A stretch of DNA of 64,000 nucleotides from the NCBI RefSeq assembly GCF_039538065.1, contig NZ_BAABBR010000001.1, positions 2,580,501 through 2,644,500 on the forward strand. Reading direction: 5' to 3'. Positions 54,164 through 62,300 of this stretch are shown in pieces (the stretch's first letter is position 1; each line of letters opens with the position of its first letter). Source of the stretch: Sphingomonas rosea (GTDB lineage Bacteria > Pseudomonadota > Alphaproteobacteria > Sphingomonadales > Sphingomonadaceae). Both the position numbers and the translations under genes were made by a program. A model generated the notes under the pieces. It searched no databases. It had not been told where the DNA came from and saw nothing but the letters and a program-made list of their open reading frames with translations.

Positions 54164-56149
54164 TCAGCGCACCTGTGCGGCGTGGGGGTGGCCGGCGTCG
54201 TGGCCGCTCCCAGGCTCGGGCAATTGGGTTGTGTCGGGTCCGAGGTCGCGCGGCGGACAGCCGGCGAGCGCCTCGCGGGCGGCGGCCTCGATCTCGGCGA
54301 TCTTGAAGGGCTGGCCGCTGATCTTGGTGACGCTCTTGGCGTCGACGAGATACTGGTCGCGAAGCACCGTCTTGAACTGGCCCGAATTCATCTCGGGCAC
54401 GATGACGGCATCGAAGCTGCGGAGAAGCTCGCCGAGGTTCTTCGGCAGCGGCCAGATGTGGCGGACGTGGACGTGGGCGACGTCCTCGCCCTTGTCGAGA
54501 AGGCGCTTCACGGCCTGGTGGATTGGGCCGAAGGTCGAACCCCAGCCGACCACCGCGAGCCGGGCGCCCGCGCGGCCGAGGCAGACGTCCTGGTCGGGGA
54601 TGTCGTCGGCGACGCCCAGCACCTTGTCGTGCCGGACCTTGGTCATCTCGGCATGGGCCTGGGGCGAATAGTCGATGTCGCCGGTGCCGGGGCGCTTCTC
54701 GATCCCGCCGATGCGGTGGAGGAGGCCGGGGGTGCCGGGCTTGATCCACGGCCGGGCGAGCCGCTCGTCACGGGCGAAGGGAAGCAACTTGCCGCTCTCG
54801 TCGCGCGGCGCGCCCTCGGTCGTCGCATGCGCCTTCGGGAAGGGCGCATAGCCGCTCATGTCGGGCACCTTCCACGGCTCGGCGGCATTGGCGATGTAGC
54901 CGTCGGTCAGCAGCATGACGGGCGTCATGTAGTGGACCGCGATACGGCAGGCTTCGATCGCGCAGTCGAAGGCGTCGGCGGGCGATCGGGCGGCGATCAC
55001 CGGCATGGGCGCGTCGCCGTTGCGGCCGTAGACCGCCTGATAGAGATCGCTCTGCTCGGTCTTGGTCGGAAGACCGGTCGAGGGGCCGCCGCGCTGCGAG
55101 TTGACGATGACGAGCGGAAGCTCGGTCATGATCGCCAGGCCCATCGCCTCGGTCTTGAGCGCGATGCCGGGGCCCGACGACGAGGTCACGCCGAGGCTGC
55201 CGGCATAGCTGGCGCCGATCGCGGCGCAGATGGCGGCGATTTCGTCCTCGGCCTGGAAGGTGGTGATCCCATATTCCTTGAGGCGCGACAGGTGGTGCAG
55301 CAGCGCCGACGCCGGCGTGATGGGATAGCCGCCGAAGAACATCGGCAGGTCGGCGAGCTGGGCGCCCGCAACCAGCCCGAGGCCGAGCGCCTCGGCGCCG
55401 GTGACGGTGCGGTAGAGGCCCGGCTCGGCCGGGGCGGCTTCGATGTGATGCGGGCGGAAGGCCGCGCCCATCTCGATCGTGTCACCATAGGCATGGCCGG
55501 CGTTGAGCGCCGCGATATTGGCTTCGGCCAGCACCGGCGCCTTGGCGAACTTGGTCTTAAGCCAGTCGACGATCGGGCCGCGGTCACGGTCGAACATCCA
55601 TAGCGCGAGGCCGAGCGTCCACATGTTCTTGCAGCGCAGCGCTTCCTTGTTGCCGAGGCCGAACGGCTTCACGGCATCGAGGGTGAGCTGGCTGATGTTG
55701 AACTTGACGAGCTGCCAGCGCGCGAGGCTGCCATCCTCGAGCGGGTTCTGCTCGTAGCCGGCCTTGGCGAGGTTGCGGGCCGAGAACTCGCCCTCGTCGG
55801 CGATGATCATGCCGCCGTCGCGAAGCGCGGCCACGTTCACCTTCAAGGCAGCCGGGTTCATCGCCACGAGCACGTCGGGCTGGTCGCCTGCGGTCTCGAT
55901 CGAGGCCGAGCCGAAATTGATCTGGAAGGCCGAGACGCCGAAGGTCGTCCCCTGCGGCGCGCGGATTTCGGCGGGGAAGTCGGGGAAGGTCGCGAGGTCG
56001 TTGCCGGCGAGCGCGGTCGAGAGCGTGAACTGACCGCCGGTCAGCTGCATGCCATCGCCGGAATCGCCCGCGAACCGGACGACGACATTCTCGGGCGGCG
56101 CATCGCTGTGCGCCTCTTCGGGGGTGAGCAAATGGGTGGCCGTGGCCAT
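54164..56149 (-). CDS. korA: 2-oxoacid:acceptor oxidoreductase, alpha subunit with fused gamma domain
   Basis: 661 residues. The gamma domain comes first (VVRFAGDSGDGMQLTGGQF, about residues 23-195), then the alpha domain with the YPITP signature (GGYPITPASALLHHLSRL, about 275-292). A CoA/ThDP-interface and transketolase C-terminal-like domain ends with PEMNSGQFKTVLRDQYLV. This gamma-alpha fusion is the common two-subunit KorAB layout. The pair provides a reversible, ferredoxin-linked alternative to the 2-oxoglutarate dehydrogenase complex. Start is the ATG at 56149 with a divergent esterase gene 78 bases away. Confidence 0.92.
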   Translation of the reverse strand: MATATHLLTPEEAHSDAPPENVVVRFAGDSGDGMQLTGGQFTLSTALAGNDLATFPDFPAEIRAPQGTTFGVSAFQINFGSASIETAGDQPDVLVAMNPAALKVNVAALRDGGMIIADEGEFSARNLAKAGYEQNPLEDGSLARWQLVKFNISQLTLDAVKPFGLGNKEALRCKNMWTLGLALWMFDRDRGPIVDWLKTKFAKAPVLAEANIAALNAGHAYGDTIEMGAAFRPHHIEAAPAEPGLYRTVTGAEALGLGLVAGAQLADLPMFFGGYPITPASALLHHLSRLKEYGITTFQAEDEIAAICAAIGASYAGSLGVTSSSGPGIALKTEAMGLAIMTELPLVIVNSQRGGPSTGLPTKTEQSDLYQAVYGRNGDAPMPVIAARSPADAFDCAIEACRIAVHYMTPVMLLTDGYIANAAEPWKVPDMSGYAPFPKAHATTEGAPRDESGKLLPFARDERLARPWIKPGTPGLLHRIGGIEKRPGTGDIDYSPQAHAEMTKVRHDKVLGVADDIPDQDVCLGRAGARLAVVGWGSTFGPIHQAVKRLLDKGEDVAHVHVRHIWPLPKNLGELLRSFDAVIVPEMNSGQFKTVLRDQYLVDAKSVTKISGQPFKIAEIEAAAREALAGCPPRDLGPDTTQLPEPGSGHDAGHPHAAQVR

Positions 56150-56227
56150 GACAAATCCTGCGGGTCTTTGGGGTTGGACGCGCTTTAGCGCGTGGAAGTG
56201 CGAACGTCACCACGTTAAGGCGATCGC

Positions 56228-57154
56228 ATGACCACGCCTTTCGTCCGCCCCGACGTCGCCGCGCTGCTCGAGGTCGCCAACCGGCCGGGCGCCAAAAGGG
56301 CGGTCGATGTCGGCCTCGAGGCGGCGCGCGGCATGCTTCATGCCAGCCGGCACCTGTTCGATGCCGAGACGGGCCCTCTGGCGGTGAAACGCGACGTGGC
56401 GGGCGGCCCCTGCCCGATGCGGCTCTACGATGCGCGGGAGGATCGCGCGCCGGGACCGTGCCTCGTCTTCTATCATGGCGGCGGGTTCGTGCTCGGCGAC
56501 CTCGACACGCACGAGCCGCTCTGCGCCGAGATCGCGCGGCTCATGGACCTGCCGGTGGTGAGCGTCGACTATGCGCTGGCTCCCGAGCATCCCTTCCCCG
56601 CCGGAGTCGAAGACGCGATCGCCGCCGCGCGCTGGATCGCCGGATCGCCCGGCGAGCTCGGACTTGGGGTGACGGGCCTGATCCTCGCGGGCGACAGCGC
56701 GGGCGGCAATTTCACCATCGTGACCGCGCTTGCCCTGCGCGACGCGCCCGCCGCCGTGCCGGTGCTCGCGCAATGGCCGATGTATCCGGCGGGCAATCCG
56801 ACGAAACATTATCCGAGCCTCGATGCCTTTGGCGAAGGCTATCTCCTCAGCCGCGCGAGCATGGGCTGGTTCGACCTATGCTATCGGCCCGATTCGAAGG
56901 ACTGGCGCTACGACCCGCTGGCGAAGGACCAGGCGGGCCTGCCGCCGACGCTGGTCGTGACCGCAGGGCTCGATCCGATCCGCGACCAGGGCCGCGCCTA
57001 TGCCGCCGCCTGCGCCGCCGCCGGGGTCGAGACGGTTTACCTCGAATGCGCCGGCACGATCCACGGCTTCCTCAATCTTCGCAAGGCCTTGCCGAGCGCG
57101 CAAACCGACCTCGAGCGCTGCGTCATGCACCTGAAGCTGCTCATCGCCCGCTAG
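56228..57154 (+). CDS. HSL-family alpha/beta hydrolase (esterase/lipase)
   Basis: 308 residues in the hormone-sensitive lipase family: oxyanion motif HGGG at 83-86, nucleophile elbow GDSAGG with Ser157, acid Asp249 (AGLDPIRDQ) and His279 (TIHGF). Esters of short acids are the usual substrates; the physiological one is unknown. AAGG lies eight bases before the ATG. It is divergent from korA and followed by the stress-protein gene after 103 bases. Confidence 0.9.
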   Translation: MTTPFVRPDVAALLEVANRPGAKRAVDVGLEAARGMLHASRHLFDAETGPLAVKRDVAGGPCPMRLYDAREDRAPGPCLVFYHGGGFVLGDLDTHEPLCAEIARLMDLPVVSVDYALAPEHPFPAGVEDAIAAARWIAGSPGELGLGVTGLILAGDSAGGNFTIVTALALRDAPAAVPVLAQWPMYPAGNPTKHYPSLDAFGEGYLLSRASMGWFDLCYRPDSKDWRYDPLAKDQAGLPPTLVVTAGLDPIRDQGRAYAAACAAAGVETVYLECAGTIHGFLNLRKALPSAQTDLERCVMHLKLLIAR

Positions 57155-57188
57155 GGGCATCGCCGGAACGAACCGAACCGGACCGACA

Positions 57189-57213
57189 GGAACCGCTGCC
57201 CCTCCCCTTCGCT
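57189..57213 (+). promoter_or_regulatory. possible EcfG-type general-stress promoter
   Basis: GGAAC (57189-57193), 16 bases, then CGCT (57210-57213) resembles the alphaproteobacterial EcfG consensus GGAAC-N16/17-CGTT with one mismatch. It lies 45-69 bases before the stress-protein ATG, which is a fitting target. The short, GC-rich region makes chance matches possible. Confidence 0.35.
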
Positions 57214-57257
57214 GGTCCTCTGCCCGGCAAGTACGCCGGGTACAGGAGGATTTTACC

Positions 57258-57815
57258 ATGCAGACCAACATCGTATCGGCCGTGTTCGACAGCCGCAGCG
57301 AAGCGGAACGCGCGATCCAGCAGCTGCAGAGCGCGGGCGCGGACCACAACAGCATCTCGATCGTCGGCCAGCATGACGCGGAAGAAGCCGGTGCGACCGA
57401 CGGGACCGTGCGCGACGGCGACGAGCCCACCAGCTTCATCGCCAAGGCCGCCGCCGGTTCGGGTATCGGCGCGCTGCTCGGCGTCGCCGCCCTCGCCATT
57501 CCGGGCGTCGGTCCGCTCGCCGCCGCTGGTGCGATCGCAGCCGCCGCCATTCCCGGTGCGGCCCTCACCGGCACCGCACTCGGTGCGGCCGCCGGCGGCC
57601 TCAGCGATCTCTTCAGCAGCCACGGCGTCAGCCGCGAGGATGCCGATTATTATGGCGAGCGGGTGAGCAACGGCGGCGTGTTCGTCTCGGTCGATACCGA
57701 GCGCAGCGGCCTGTCGCGCCTGCAGGCGGAAGACATCCTCACCAATGCCGGCGGTCACAGCAGCGCTCGCGCCCGCATGACCGGCGACGCGACCACCGGC
57801 ACCGCAAGCTACTGA
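57258..57815 (+). CDS. general-stress-type protein with YflT-like N-terminus
   Basis: 185 residues. The first 40 (NIVSAVFDSRSEAERAIQQLQSAG) match the ferredoxin-like YflT/GS17M fold. A glycine/alanine-rich hydrophobic hairpin (SGIGALLGVAALAIPGVG) runs through residues 70-115, and a final alpha-beta unit (EDADYYGERVSNGGVFVSVDTE) ends it. Family members are stress-induced; role unknown. A strong Shine-Dalgarno AGGAGG sits seven bases before the ATG, suggesting high expression. A palindrome follows the stop. Confidence 0.72.
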   Translation: MQTNIVSAVFDSRSEAERAIQQLQSAGADHNSISIVGQHDAEEAGATDGTVRDGDEPTSFIAKAAAGSGIGALLGVAALAIPGVGPLAAAGAIAAAAIPGAALTGTALGAAAGGLSDLFSSHGVSREDADYYGERVSNGGVFVSVDTERSGLSRLQAEDILTNAGGHSSARARMTGDATTGTASY

Positions 57816-57821
57816 CCCTCG

Positions 57822-57851
57822 GGCCGGCCCGGACTTGACCCCGGGCCGGCC
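57822..57851. repeat. palindrome after the stress gene, possible terminator
   Basis: GGCCGGCCCGG and CCGGGCCGGCC arms (57822-57832 and 57841-57851) enclose ACTTGACC. The core CCCGGACTTGACCCCGGG resembles the dispersed repeat at 7395-7413. A small TTC hairpin and TTT follow, so it could end the stress-protein transcript before rppH. Confidence 0.5.
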
Positions 57852-57871
57852 TTCGGCCTTTCCCCGCAACC

Positions 57872-58351
57872 ATGACCAAGACTCAGGAATATCGCCGCGG
57901 AGTCGGCATCATGCTCCTCAACGCCAATCGCGAGGTCTGGGTCGGGCGGCGGATCGACCGGACCGACGAAGCCTGGCAGATGCCGCAGGGCGGGATCGAT
58001 CCGGGCGAGGAGCCGTGGGAAACCGCGCTGCGCGAACTCGAAGAGGAGACGGGCATTCCCCCGCATCTCGTCGAGCGCATTTCCGACGCCCCCGAGCGGC
58101 TGCGCTACGACCTCCCCGAGGAGCTGCGCGCCAAATTGTGGGGCGGCAAGTGGAAGGGGCAGGAGCAGGACTGGTTCCTGTGCCGCTTCCTCGGCCGCGA
58201 GAGCGACGTCGACATCGCCACCAAGCATCCCGAATTCGACGCATGGAAGTGGGTTGAGGCGAGCGAGCTGCCTGACATGATCGTGCCCTTCAAGCGCGAC
58301 CTCTATCGCCAGCTGCTCGCGCACTTCCGGGACGAACTCGGCCTTCCCTGA
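57872..58351 (+). CDS. rppH: RNA pyrophosphohydrolase
   Basis: 159 residues, Nudix hydrolase that removes pyrophosphate from the 5' end of triphosphate mRNAs to trigger decay. The Nudix box is GGIDPGEEPWETALRELEEE plus TGI, preceded by DEAWQMPQ, and WKWVEASELPDMIVPFKRDLY follows near the C-terminus. The starting TKTQEYRRGVGIMLLN is the RppH family N-terminus. A bidirectional terminator lies after the stop. Confidence 0.93.
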   Translation: MTKTQEYRRGVGIMLLNANREVWVGRRIDRTDEAWQMPQGGIDPGEEPWETALRELEEETGIPPHLVERISDAPERLRYDLPEELRAKLWGGKWKGQEQDWFLCRFLGRESDVDIATKHPEFDAWKWVEASELPDMIVPFKRDLYRQLLAHFRDELGLP

Positions 58352-58367
58352 GATCGTCGAAAGCCAA

Positions 58368-58407
58368 ACGAAAAGGGCTCGCGCCACAGCGGCACGAGCC
58401 CTTTCGT
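58368..58407. terminator. bidirectional intrinsic terminator between rppH and the small gene
   Basis: Arms ACGAAA-A-GGGCTCG (58368-58381) and CGAGCCCTTTCGT (58395-58407) pair almost fully. A-rich and T-rich ends on both strands fit two-way termination for the convergent genes rppH and 58423-58746. Confidence 0.85.
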
Positions 58408-58422
58408 CTTCAGAGCGAGACT

Positions 58423-58746
58423 TCAGACGCTCTGCTTGGCGCCCATCGCGTCGGCAAGTTTGCGGACCTTCTCGGCAACCTTGGGATCGTCGGCGCGGTC
58501 GGCGGCCTTGGCCGTCGCCTCCCCGATCTTCTGCAGGAGATCCTGCAGCTTGCCCGTGTCGGGCTCGTCGGCATTGAGCAGTTTCTCGAGCCGCTCGAGT
58601 TCCGAAGCGAGGCCCTTGGCGCCGGTGAAATCGGCCTTGCGAAGGGCTTCGACCCATTCACCGGCAAGCTTGGCGCCCTGCTTGGGGCTGGTGTTCTCGA
58701 TTCCCTTGTCGAAGGCATTTTCGGTGGCGACAAAACGCTGCGGCAT
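58423..58746 (-). CDS. small hypothetical helical protein
   Basis: 107 residues beginning MPQRFVATENAFDKGIENTS. The rest is predicted almost all alpha-helical and strongly charged (LASELERLEKLLNADEPDTGKLQDLLQKI), with no cysteines, signal or membrane segment. A soluble cytoplasmic protein is likely; I recognise no family. AGGAG lies about eight bases before the ATG at 58746, which is preferred over an upstream ATG at 58794. A shared terminator ends it. Confidence 0.6.
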   Translation of the reverse strand: MPQRFVATENAFDKGIENTSPKQGAKLAGEWVEALRKADFTGAKGLASELERLEKLLNADEPDTGKLQDLLQKIGEATAKAADRADDPKVAEKVRKLADAMGAKQSV

Positions 58747-58803
58747 GATCGGCTCCTGGGTGACTGGGCGACGAAACGGCCGCCACCCATCCAACGAAGC
58801 GAC

Positions 58804-58833
58804 CCGCCGATCGCCGCTACGGCTTATCGGCGG
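58804..58833. other. hairpin downstream of sodC
   Basis: CCGCCGAT (58804-58811) and ATCGGCGG (58826-58833) form an 8-base stem with a 14-base loop between sodC's stop and the next minus-strand gene. Without a T-run it is a weak terminator candidate at most. Confidence 0.35.
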
Positions 58834-58850
58834 GGCCGGAGCTGCAACGA

Positions 58851-59372
58851 TCAGCCGGCGGGGCTGAGGACCGCGCAGGCGACGCGGTCGCCGCTATTGC
58901 CGCTGGGGTCGGTCATGTTGTCGTCCTCGCCCGCATGGATGACCAGCGCCGAGCCGTCCGCGTCGCGCAGCTGCGCGAGCGTCGCGCCGGTCAGGACCAC
59001 CGTCTCGCGCAAGGTGCCGTTGGCGGCGACGGGGACATTGGGAAGGTCACCCGCGTGCGGGCCAGCGGGATTCATCGTGCCGTGCTTGCGCATCGCCGGG
59101 TTCCAGTGTCCGCCCGCGGTGGTGAAGGCCGGCGCGTCGCAGCGGCCAACGGCGTGGACATGGAGGCCATGGCGGCCGACGCTCATGCCATTGCCCTCGA
59201 TCCGGAAGCTGACCGCGCCTGGCGTCTCCCACATGCGAACGGTGCCGACCGACTGGCCGCTCGCGCCGATCAGCGGCACGGCCATGGCGTTGGAGGGGGC
59301 GTCCATCGGGGTGGCGCAGGCGGCGAGCAGGCTGGCGGCGGCGGCAGGAAAGACGAACTGGCGAATGGTCAT
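58851..59372 (-). CDS. sodC: Cu/Zn superoxide dismutase lipoprotein
   Basis: 173 residues. Lipobox LAAC (Cys19) is followed by the Cu/Zn SOD fold. The copper ligands are H71, H73 (HVHAVG), H89 (GGHWNP) and H146 (VIHAGEDD); zinc is bound by H89, H97, H106 (GPHAGDLP) and D109. The disulfide pair is C78 and C166 (DRVACAVL). All catalytic residues are present, so it should be active in the periplasm, tethered to a membrane. It is followed by a hairpin and is the only gene of its unit. Confidence 0.92.
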   Translation of the reverse strand: MTIRQFVFPAAAASLLAACATPMDAPSNAMAVPLIGASGQSVGTVRMWETPGAVSFRIEGNGMSVGRHGLHVHAVGRCDAPAFTTAGGHWNPAMRKHGTMNPAGPHAGDLPNVPVAANGTLRETVVLTGATLAQLRDADGSALVIHAGEDDNMTDPSGNSGDRVACAVLSPAG

Positions 59373-59409
59373 GATCTGATTCTCCTCGCGGCGCTAACGT
59401 CCGACAACG

Positions 59410-59445
59410 AAAAAAGGGCGGCTCTCCGGTGAAGGAAAGCCGCCC
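59410..59445 (-). terminator. terminator of the tonB-exbB-exbD-exbD operon
   Basis: On the minus strand GGGCGGCT and AGCCGCCC (59438-59445 and 59416-59423) form an 8-base stem, followed by TTTTTT. It lies 33 bases after the stop of the last exbD. Confidence 0.88.
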
Positions 59446-59478
59446 AGGATCATTCGGGATGGTTCCCGAACCTTGGTC

Positions 59479-59910
59479 TTAGAAGGACTTGGCGTAGGCC
59501 TCGTTGCCGACGAAGCCCATCTTCGAGACATTCGCCTGCTTGGTCACGACCAGCACCTGGTCGACGAGGTCGTAGGCCGCATCGGCTTCCGGCTGCAGGT
59601 GAAGCTCCGGAACGGGGTTCATCTGCTGCGTGATGTCGAGATACTGGCGGAGCTGGACCTGGTTCACGGGCGCGCCGTTCCACAGGATCGCGCCCGCCTG
59701 GGTCACGACGATCTTGTTCTTGACCGGGTCGATCACCTGCTCGTTGGGCGGATTGCCCTGCGGCAGGTCGAGCTTCACGGCGTGAGTCTGCGGCGGGATG
59801 GTGATGATCAGCATGATGATCAGCACCAGCATGACGTCGATCAACGGAGTCGTGTTGATCTCCATCATCGGCTCGCCTTCGGAGTTATTCGAAGTCGTCT
59901 GCATCGCCAT
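59479..59910 (-). CDS. exbD: ExbD-type biopolymer transport protein (second)
   Basis: 143 residues. EPMMEINTTPLIDVMLVLIIMLIIT has the conserved Asp (PLIDVML) that carries protons in the single membrane helix. The periplasmic domain begins at about residue 45. With ExbB it energises TonB. It starts at ATG 59910, 17 bases from the first exbD. It differs from the upstream copy by having no cysteines in the periplasmic domain. Confidence 0.9.
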   Translation of the reverse strand: MAMQTTSNNSEGEPMMEINTTPLIDVMLVLIIMLIITIPPQTHAVKLDLPQGNPPNEQVIDPVKNKIVVTQAGAILWNGAPVNQVQLRQYLDITQQMNPVPELHLQPEADAAYDLVDQVLVVTKQANVSKMGFVGNEAYAKSF

Positions 59911-59927
59911 GAGGCGTGTTCCTTTTC

Positions 59928-60416
59928 TTACAGACGGCTGACGGTCGCACCCGGCGGCGGCTCGGAAACGAAGCCGACGCGGGCGAAGCCGGCGCGCTGC
60001 ATCTGGTAAATCGTGCCCCCGATGCACTTGTACGGCGTGTTCACGTCGCCGCGGATGTGCACTTCCGGCATGGTCTCGTCGGTGAGGTTCTCGGCACCGC
60101 CGGCCTTGGCCACGGCATCCTCAAGCTTCTTCACCGCCATGTCGAGCAGGGCGTCCGACCCGATCGGGGTCATGCCGTTGTAGACTTCGCACGAGCCGCC
60201 GGGACCACCGCGCACGGTCAGTTCGACGTTCTCGGGCTTGGTTTCGCGCACTTCATAGGCAGTCTTGGGGAGGGCGATCGGAACGCTTTCCACCACCACC
60301 GGGACGGCGATGAGGAAGATGATCAGGAGCACCAGCATCACGTCCACGAGGGGCGTGGTGTTGATGTCCGACATCGGGACGTCGTCGCCGTCTTCCTTGC
60401 CGACACTCATTGCCAT
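59928..60416 (-). CDS. exbD: ExbD-type biopolymer transport protein (first)
   Basis: 162 residues. VPMSDINTTPLVDVMLVLLIIFLIA is the proton-channel helix with the essential Asp. The periplasmic part includes GGSCEVYNG and PYKCIGG, two cysteines that could form a disulfide. This longer ExbD is the expected first of the two exbD copies in xanthomonads and sphingomonads; in Xanthomonas the second copy is important for plant interaction but not for iron uptake. An alternative start lies two codons in. Confidence 0.9.
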   Translation of the reverse strand: MAMSVGKEDGDDVPMSDINTTPLVDVMLVLLIIFLIAVPVVVESVPIALPKTAYEVRETKPENVELTVRGGPGGSCEVYNGMTPIGSDALLDMAVKKLEDAVAKAGGAENLTDETMPEVHIRGDVNTPYKCIGGTIYQMQRAGFARVGFVSEPPPGATVSRL

Positions 60417-60499
60417 GGGATCAGTCTTCCCTCTTCAATTCGATTCATCGGTTCGGACGGGCCGGGCATCATCAGACGCCCGGCCCCCTGAACGATGGC

Positions 60500-61375
60500 T
60501 TAGCGGCGGTCGGTCGTGGTCGTGCCGATGCCGCCCGCCTGCTGACCCGTCGAGGTCTGGCCGGTGGTGAGCGGCTGGGTGCCAGCCGGGGTCGGCGCGG
60601 CGGCCGAGCGGGTCTGGGCGTTGGCAGTCACCTTCGACGAACCGGCGTTGGCGGCGGCGGTGACCATCTGCGGCTTAACCTTGCCTTCCGACATGATGTA
60701 GCCGTGAAGGTCGTTGGTGAAGGCCGCGAGGTCTTCCATGATCGACTTGTTGCGGCGGATCAGCCAGTTGTAGGCGAGCACGGCCGGAACCGCGACGACG
60801 AGGCCGAGGGCGGTCATGATGAGCGCCTCACCGACCGGGCCGGCGACGGCCGAGATCGAGGCCTGGCCCGACGAGCCGATCTTGATCAGCGCGCGGTAGA
60901 TGCCGACGACGGTACCGAACAGACCGATGAACGGCGAGGTCGAACCGACGGTCGCGAGGAAGGCGAGGCCTTCACCGAGACGGGCGCCGATGCCGCCCTG
61001 CGAACGCTGTAGGCTGTTGGCCATCCAGTCGTGCTGGTCGATCGGGTTGGTCAGCTTGCCGTGCTGGTCCTGGGCGACGAGCGCGTCGTCGACGATCGCG
61101 CGGTAGGCGCTCTTGGCGTCGAGCTTGCCCGAGGCGTCACGCAGGTTCGGCGAATTCCAGAAGCTCGCGCGGACGCTGTTGCCCTGCTTGATGATCTTCT
61201 GCTGCTCGAAGAACTTGGTGAACAGGATGTAGAAGGTGCCGACCGACATGATCACCAGAATGCAGAACACGGTGATCGAGATGACACCACCCTCTTCGAG
61301 GGCCTGGACGAGACCGTACGGGTTATCCCCGGCCGGAGCGGCGGCGGCTGCAGCCATCAGAGAAACCAAAGTCAT
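60500..61375 (-). CDS. exbB: ExbB-type proton channel (MotA/TolQ/ExbB family)
   Basis: 291 residues with three membrane helices: ISITVFCILVIMSVGTFYILFTK, ATVGSTSPFIGLFGTVVGIYRAL, and VGEALIMTALGLVVAVPAVLAYNWL. The latter two are the conserved channel helices. An extended N-terminal hydrophobic region is normal in this lineage. The C-terminal tail (about 60 residues) is rich in threonine and glutamine and longer than in E. coli. The ATG at 61375 is used; a longer frame upstream is not conserved. Confidence 0.9.
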   Translation of the reverse strand: MTLVSLMAAAAAAPAGDNPYGLVQALEEGGVISITVFCILVIMSVGTFYILFTKFFEQQKIIKQGNSVRASFWNSPNLRDASGKLDAKSAYRAIVDDALVAQDQHGKLTNPIDQHDWMANSLQRSQGGIGARLGEGLAFLATVGSTSPFIGLFGTVVGIYRALIKIGSSGQASISAVAGPVGEALIMTALGLVVAVPAVLAYNWLIRRNKSIMEDLAAFTNDLHGYIMSEGKVKPQMVTAAANAGSSKVTANAQTRSAAAPTPAGTQPLTTGQTSTGQQAGGIGTTTTDRR

Positions 61376-61424
61376 AGTGCGCTTCCTTAAGTGAAGATCT
61401 GAATTCGCTTGTTCAGTGCAGCTG

Positions 61425-62114
61425 TTACTCGGCCGGGAGGACCCAGCGAATGCTCTGCGACACGCTATCGCCCGTGGGCTTGCCGCTGCTGTCGGTGGCC
61501 GGCGTGAACCGCGCACGGCTCCGCAGGATCCGACAGGTCGCGGCATCGAGCGAGCTCGAACCCGACGAACCCGTCACCGTGCAGTTGGCCACGCGACCGT
61601 CCGGACCGATGTCCAGGCGGAACCGGGTCGTGCCCTGCTGCTCGTTACGGATCGCGTCCTGCGGATAGTCATCATCCGAAATGTAGGACGCGAGGTTGGC
61701 GCGCGCCTTGGCCGGCTGCACCTTGACGGGCGCAGGGGGCGGCGGAGGCGGCGGCGCGGGCGGCGCCGGGGGAGCCGGGGTCGCAACCGTCGTCACCGGA
61801 GTGAACGGCGGCGGCGTGTTGACCGTGGCGACCGGCGGAGGCGGCGTGTTGGTCCGCACCAGCGGCGGCGGAGACACCACCGGCGGCGGCGGCGTTTCGA
61901 CCTGCTTTTCGGGCGGCGGGGGTGGCGGTTCCTCGGGCGGGGGCGGTGGCTCCTCCTCCACGTCGAAGGTCTTCAGATCCTCAGTGGCCTTCTTGACGAC
62001 TTTATACGCCAGGCCCGTGATGATCGCATATCCGAGCAGTACATGCAGCAAGGCTACGAAGACGATCGCGACCGTCCTGTTCCCGCTCATCTTCCTGCGA
62101 GTGGCGTATGACAT
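61425..62114 (-). CDS. tonB: TonB energy transducer
   Basis: 229 residues. An N-terminal anchor (TVAIVFVALLHVLLGYAIITGLAYKVV) is followed by a long proline-rich spacer (residues about 52-150) and the TonB C-terminal domain (GTTRFRLDIGPDGRVANCTV then LDAATCRILRSRARFTPATD). A cysteine pair in the C-terminal domain is notable. It couples ExbBD proton flow to outer-membrane TonB-dependent receptors, which sphingomonads have in large numbers. The 186-base gap upstream (62115-62300) must hold the promoter; I see no clear Fur box. Confidence 0.92.
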   Translation of the reverse strand: MSYATRRKMSGNRTVAIVFVALLHVLLGYAIITGLAYKVVKKATEDLKTFDVEEEPPPPPEEPPPPPPEKQVETPPPPVVSPPPLVRTNTPPPPVATVNTPPPFTPVTTVATPAPPAPPAPPPPPPPAPVKVQPAKARANLASYISDDDYPQDAIRNEQQGTTRFRLDIGPDGRVANCTVTGSSGSSSLDAATCRILRSRARFTPATDSSGKPTGDSVSQSIRWVLPAE

Positions 62115-62300
62115 CCTGCCGCAAATCTCCTCAGGGTGGACTGTTCCACCAATTCAAAACCACTGGCTGGTGCCTCGGTTTCAAGCTGGCTGGCCGACGA
62201 CGTATCAACATATCATCGGCGGGTCGGCGCGTTTCCTTAATGTGGCCTCAATGGCGGCGCAATCATATTGTTCCGTCACTGCAACTGCTTGACGATCCCG

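Noticed and set aside
53093..55603. 836-codon open frame antisense to korA and korB
   Set aside because: Shadow of the kor genes, which have complete cofactor motifs on the minus strand.
62115..62300. Possible Fur box upstream of tonB
   Set aside because: The region is AT-richer than average but I could not find a convincing 19-base inverted GATAATGATAATCATTATC-like site or irr/RirA motif; calling one would be a guess.
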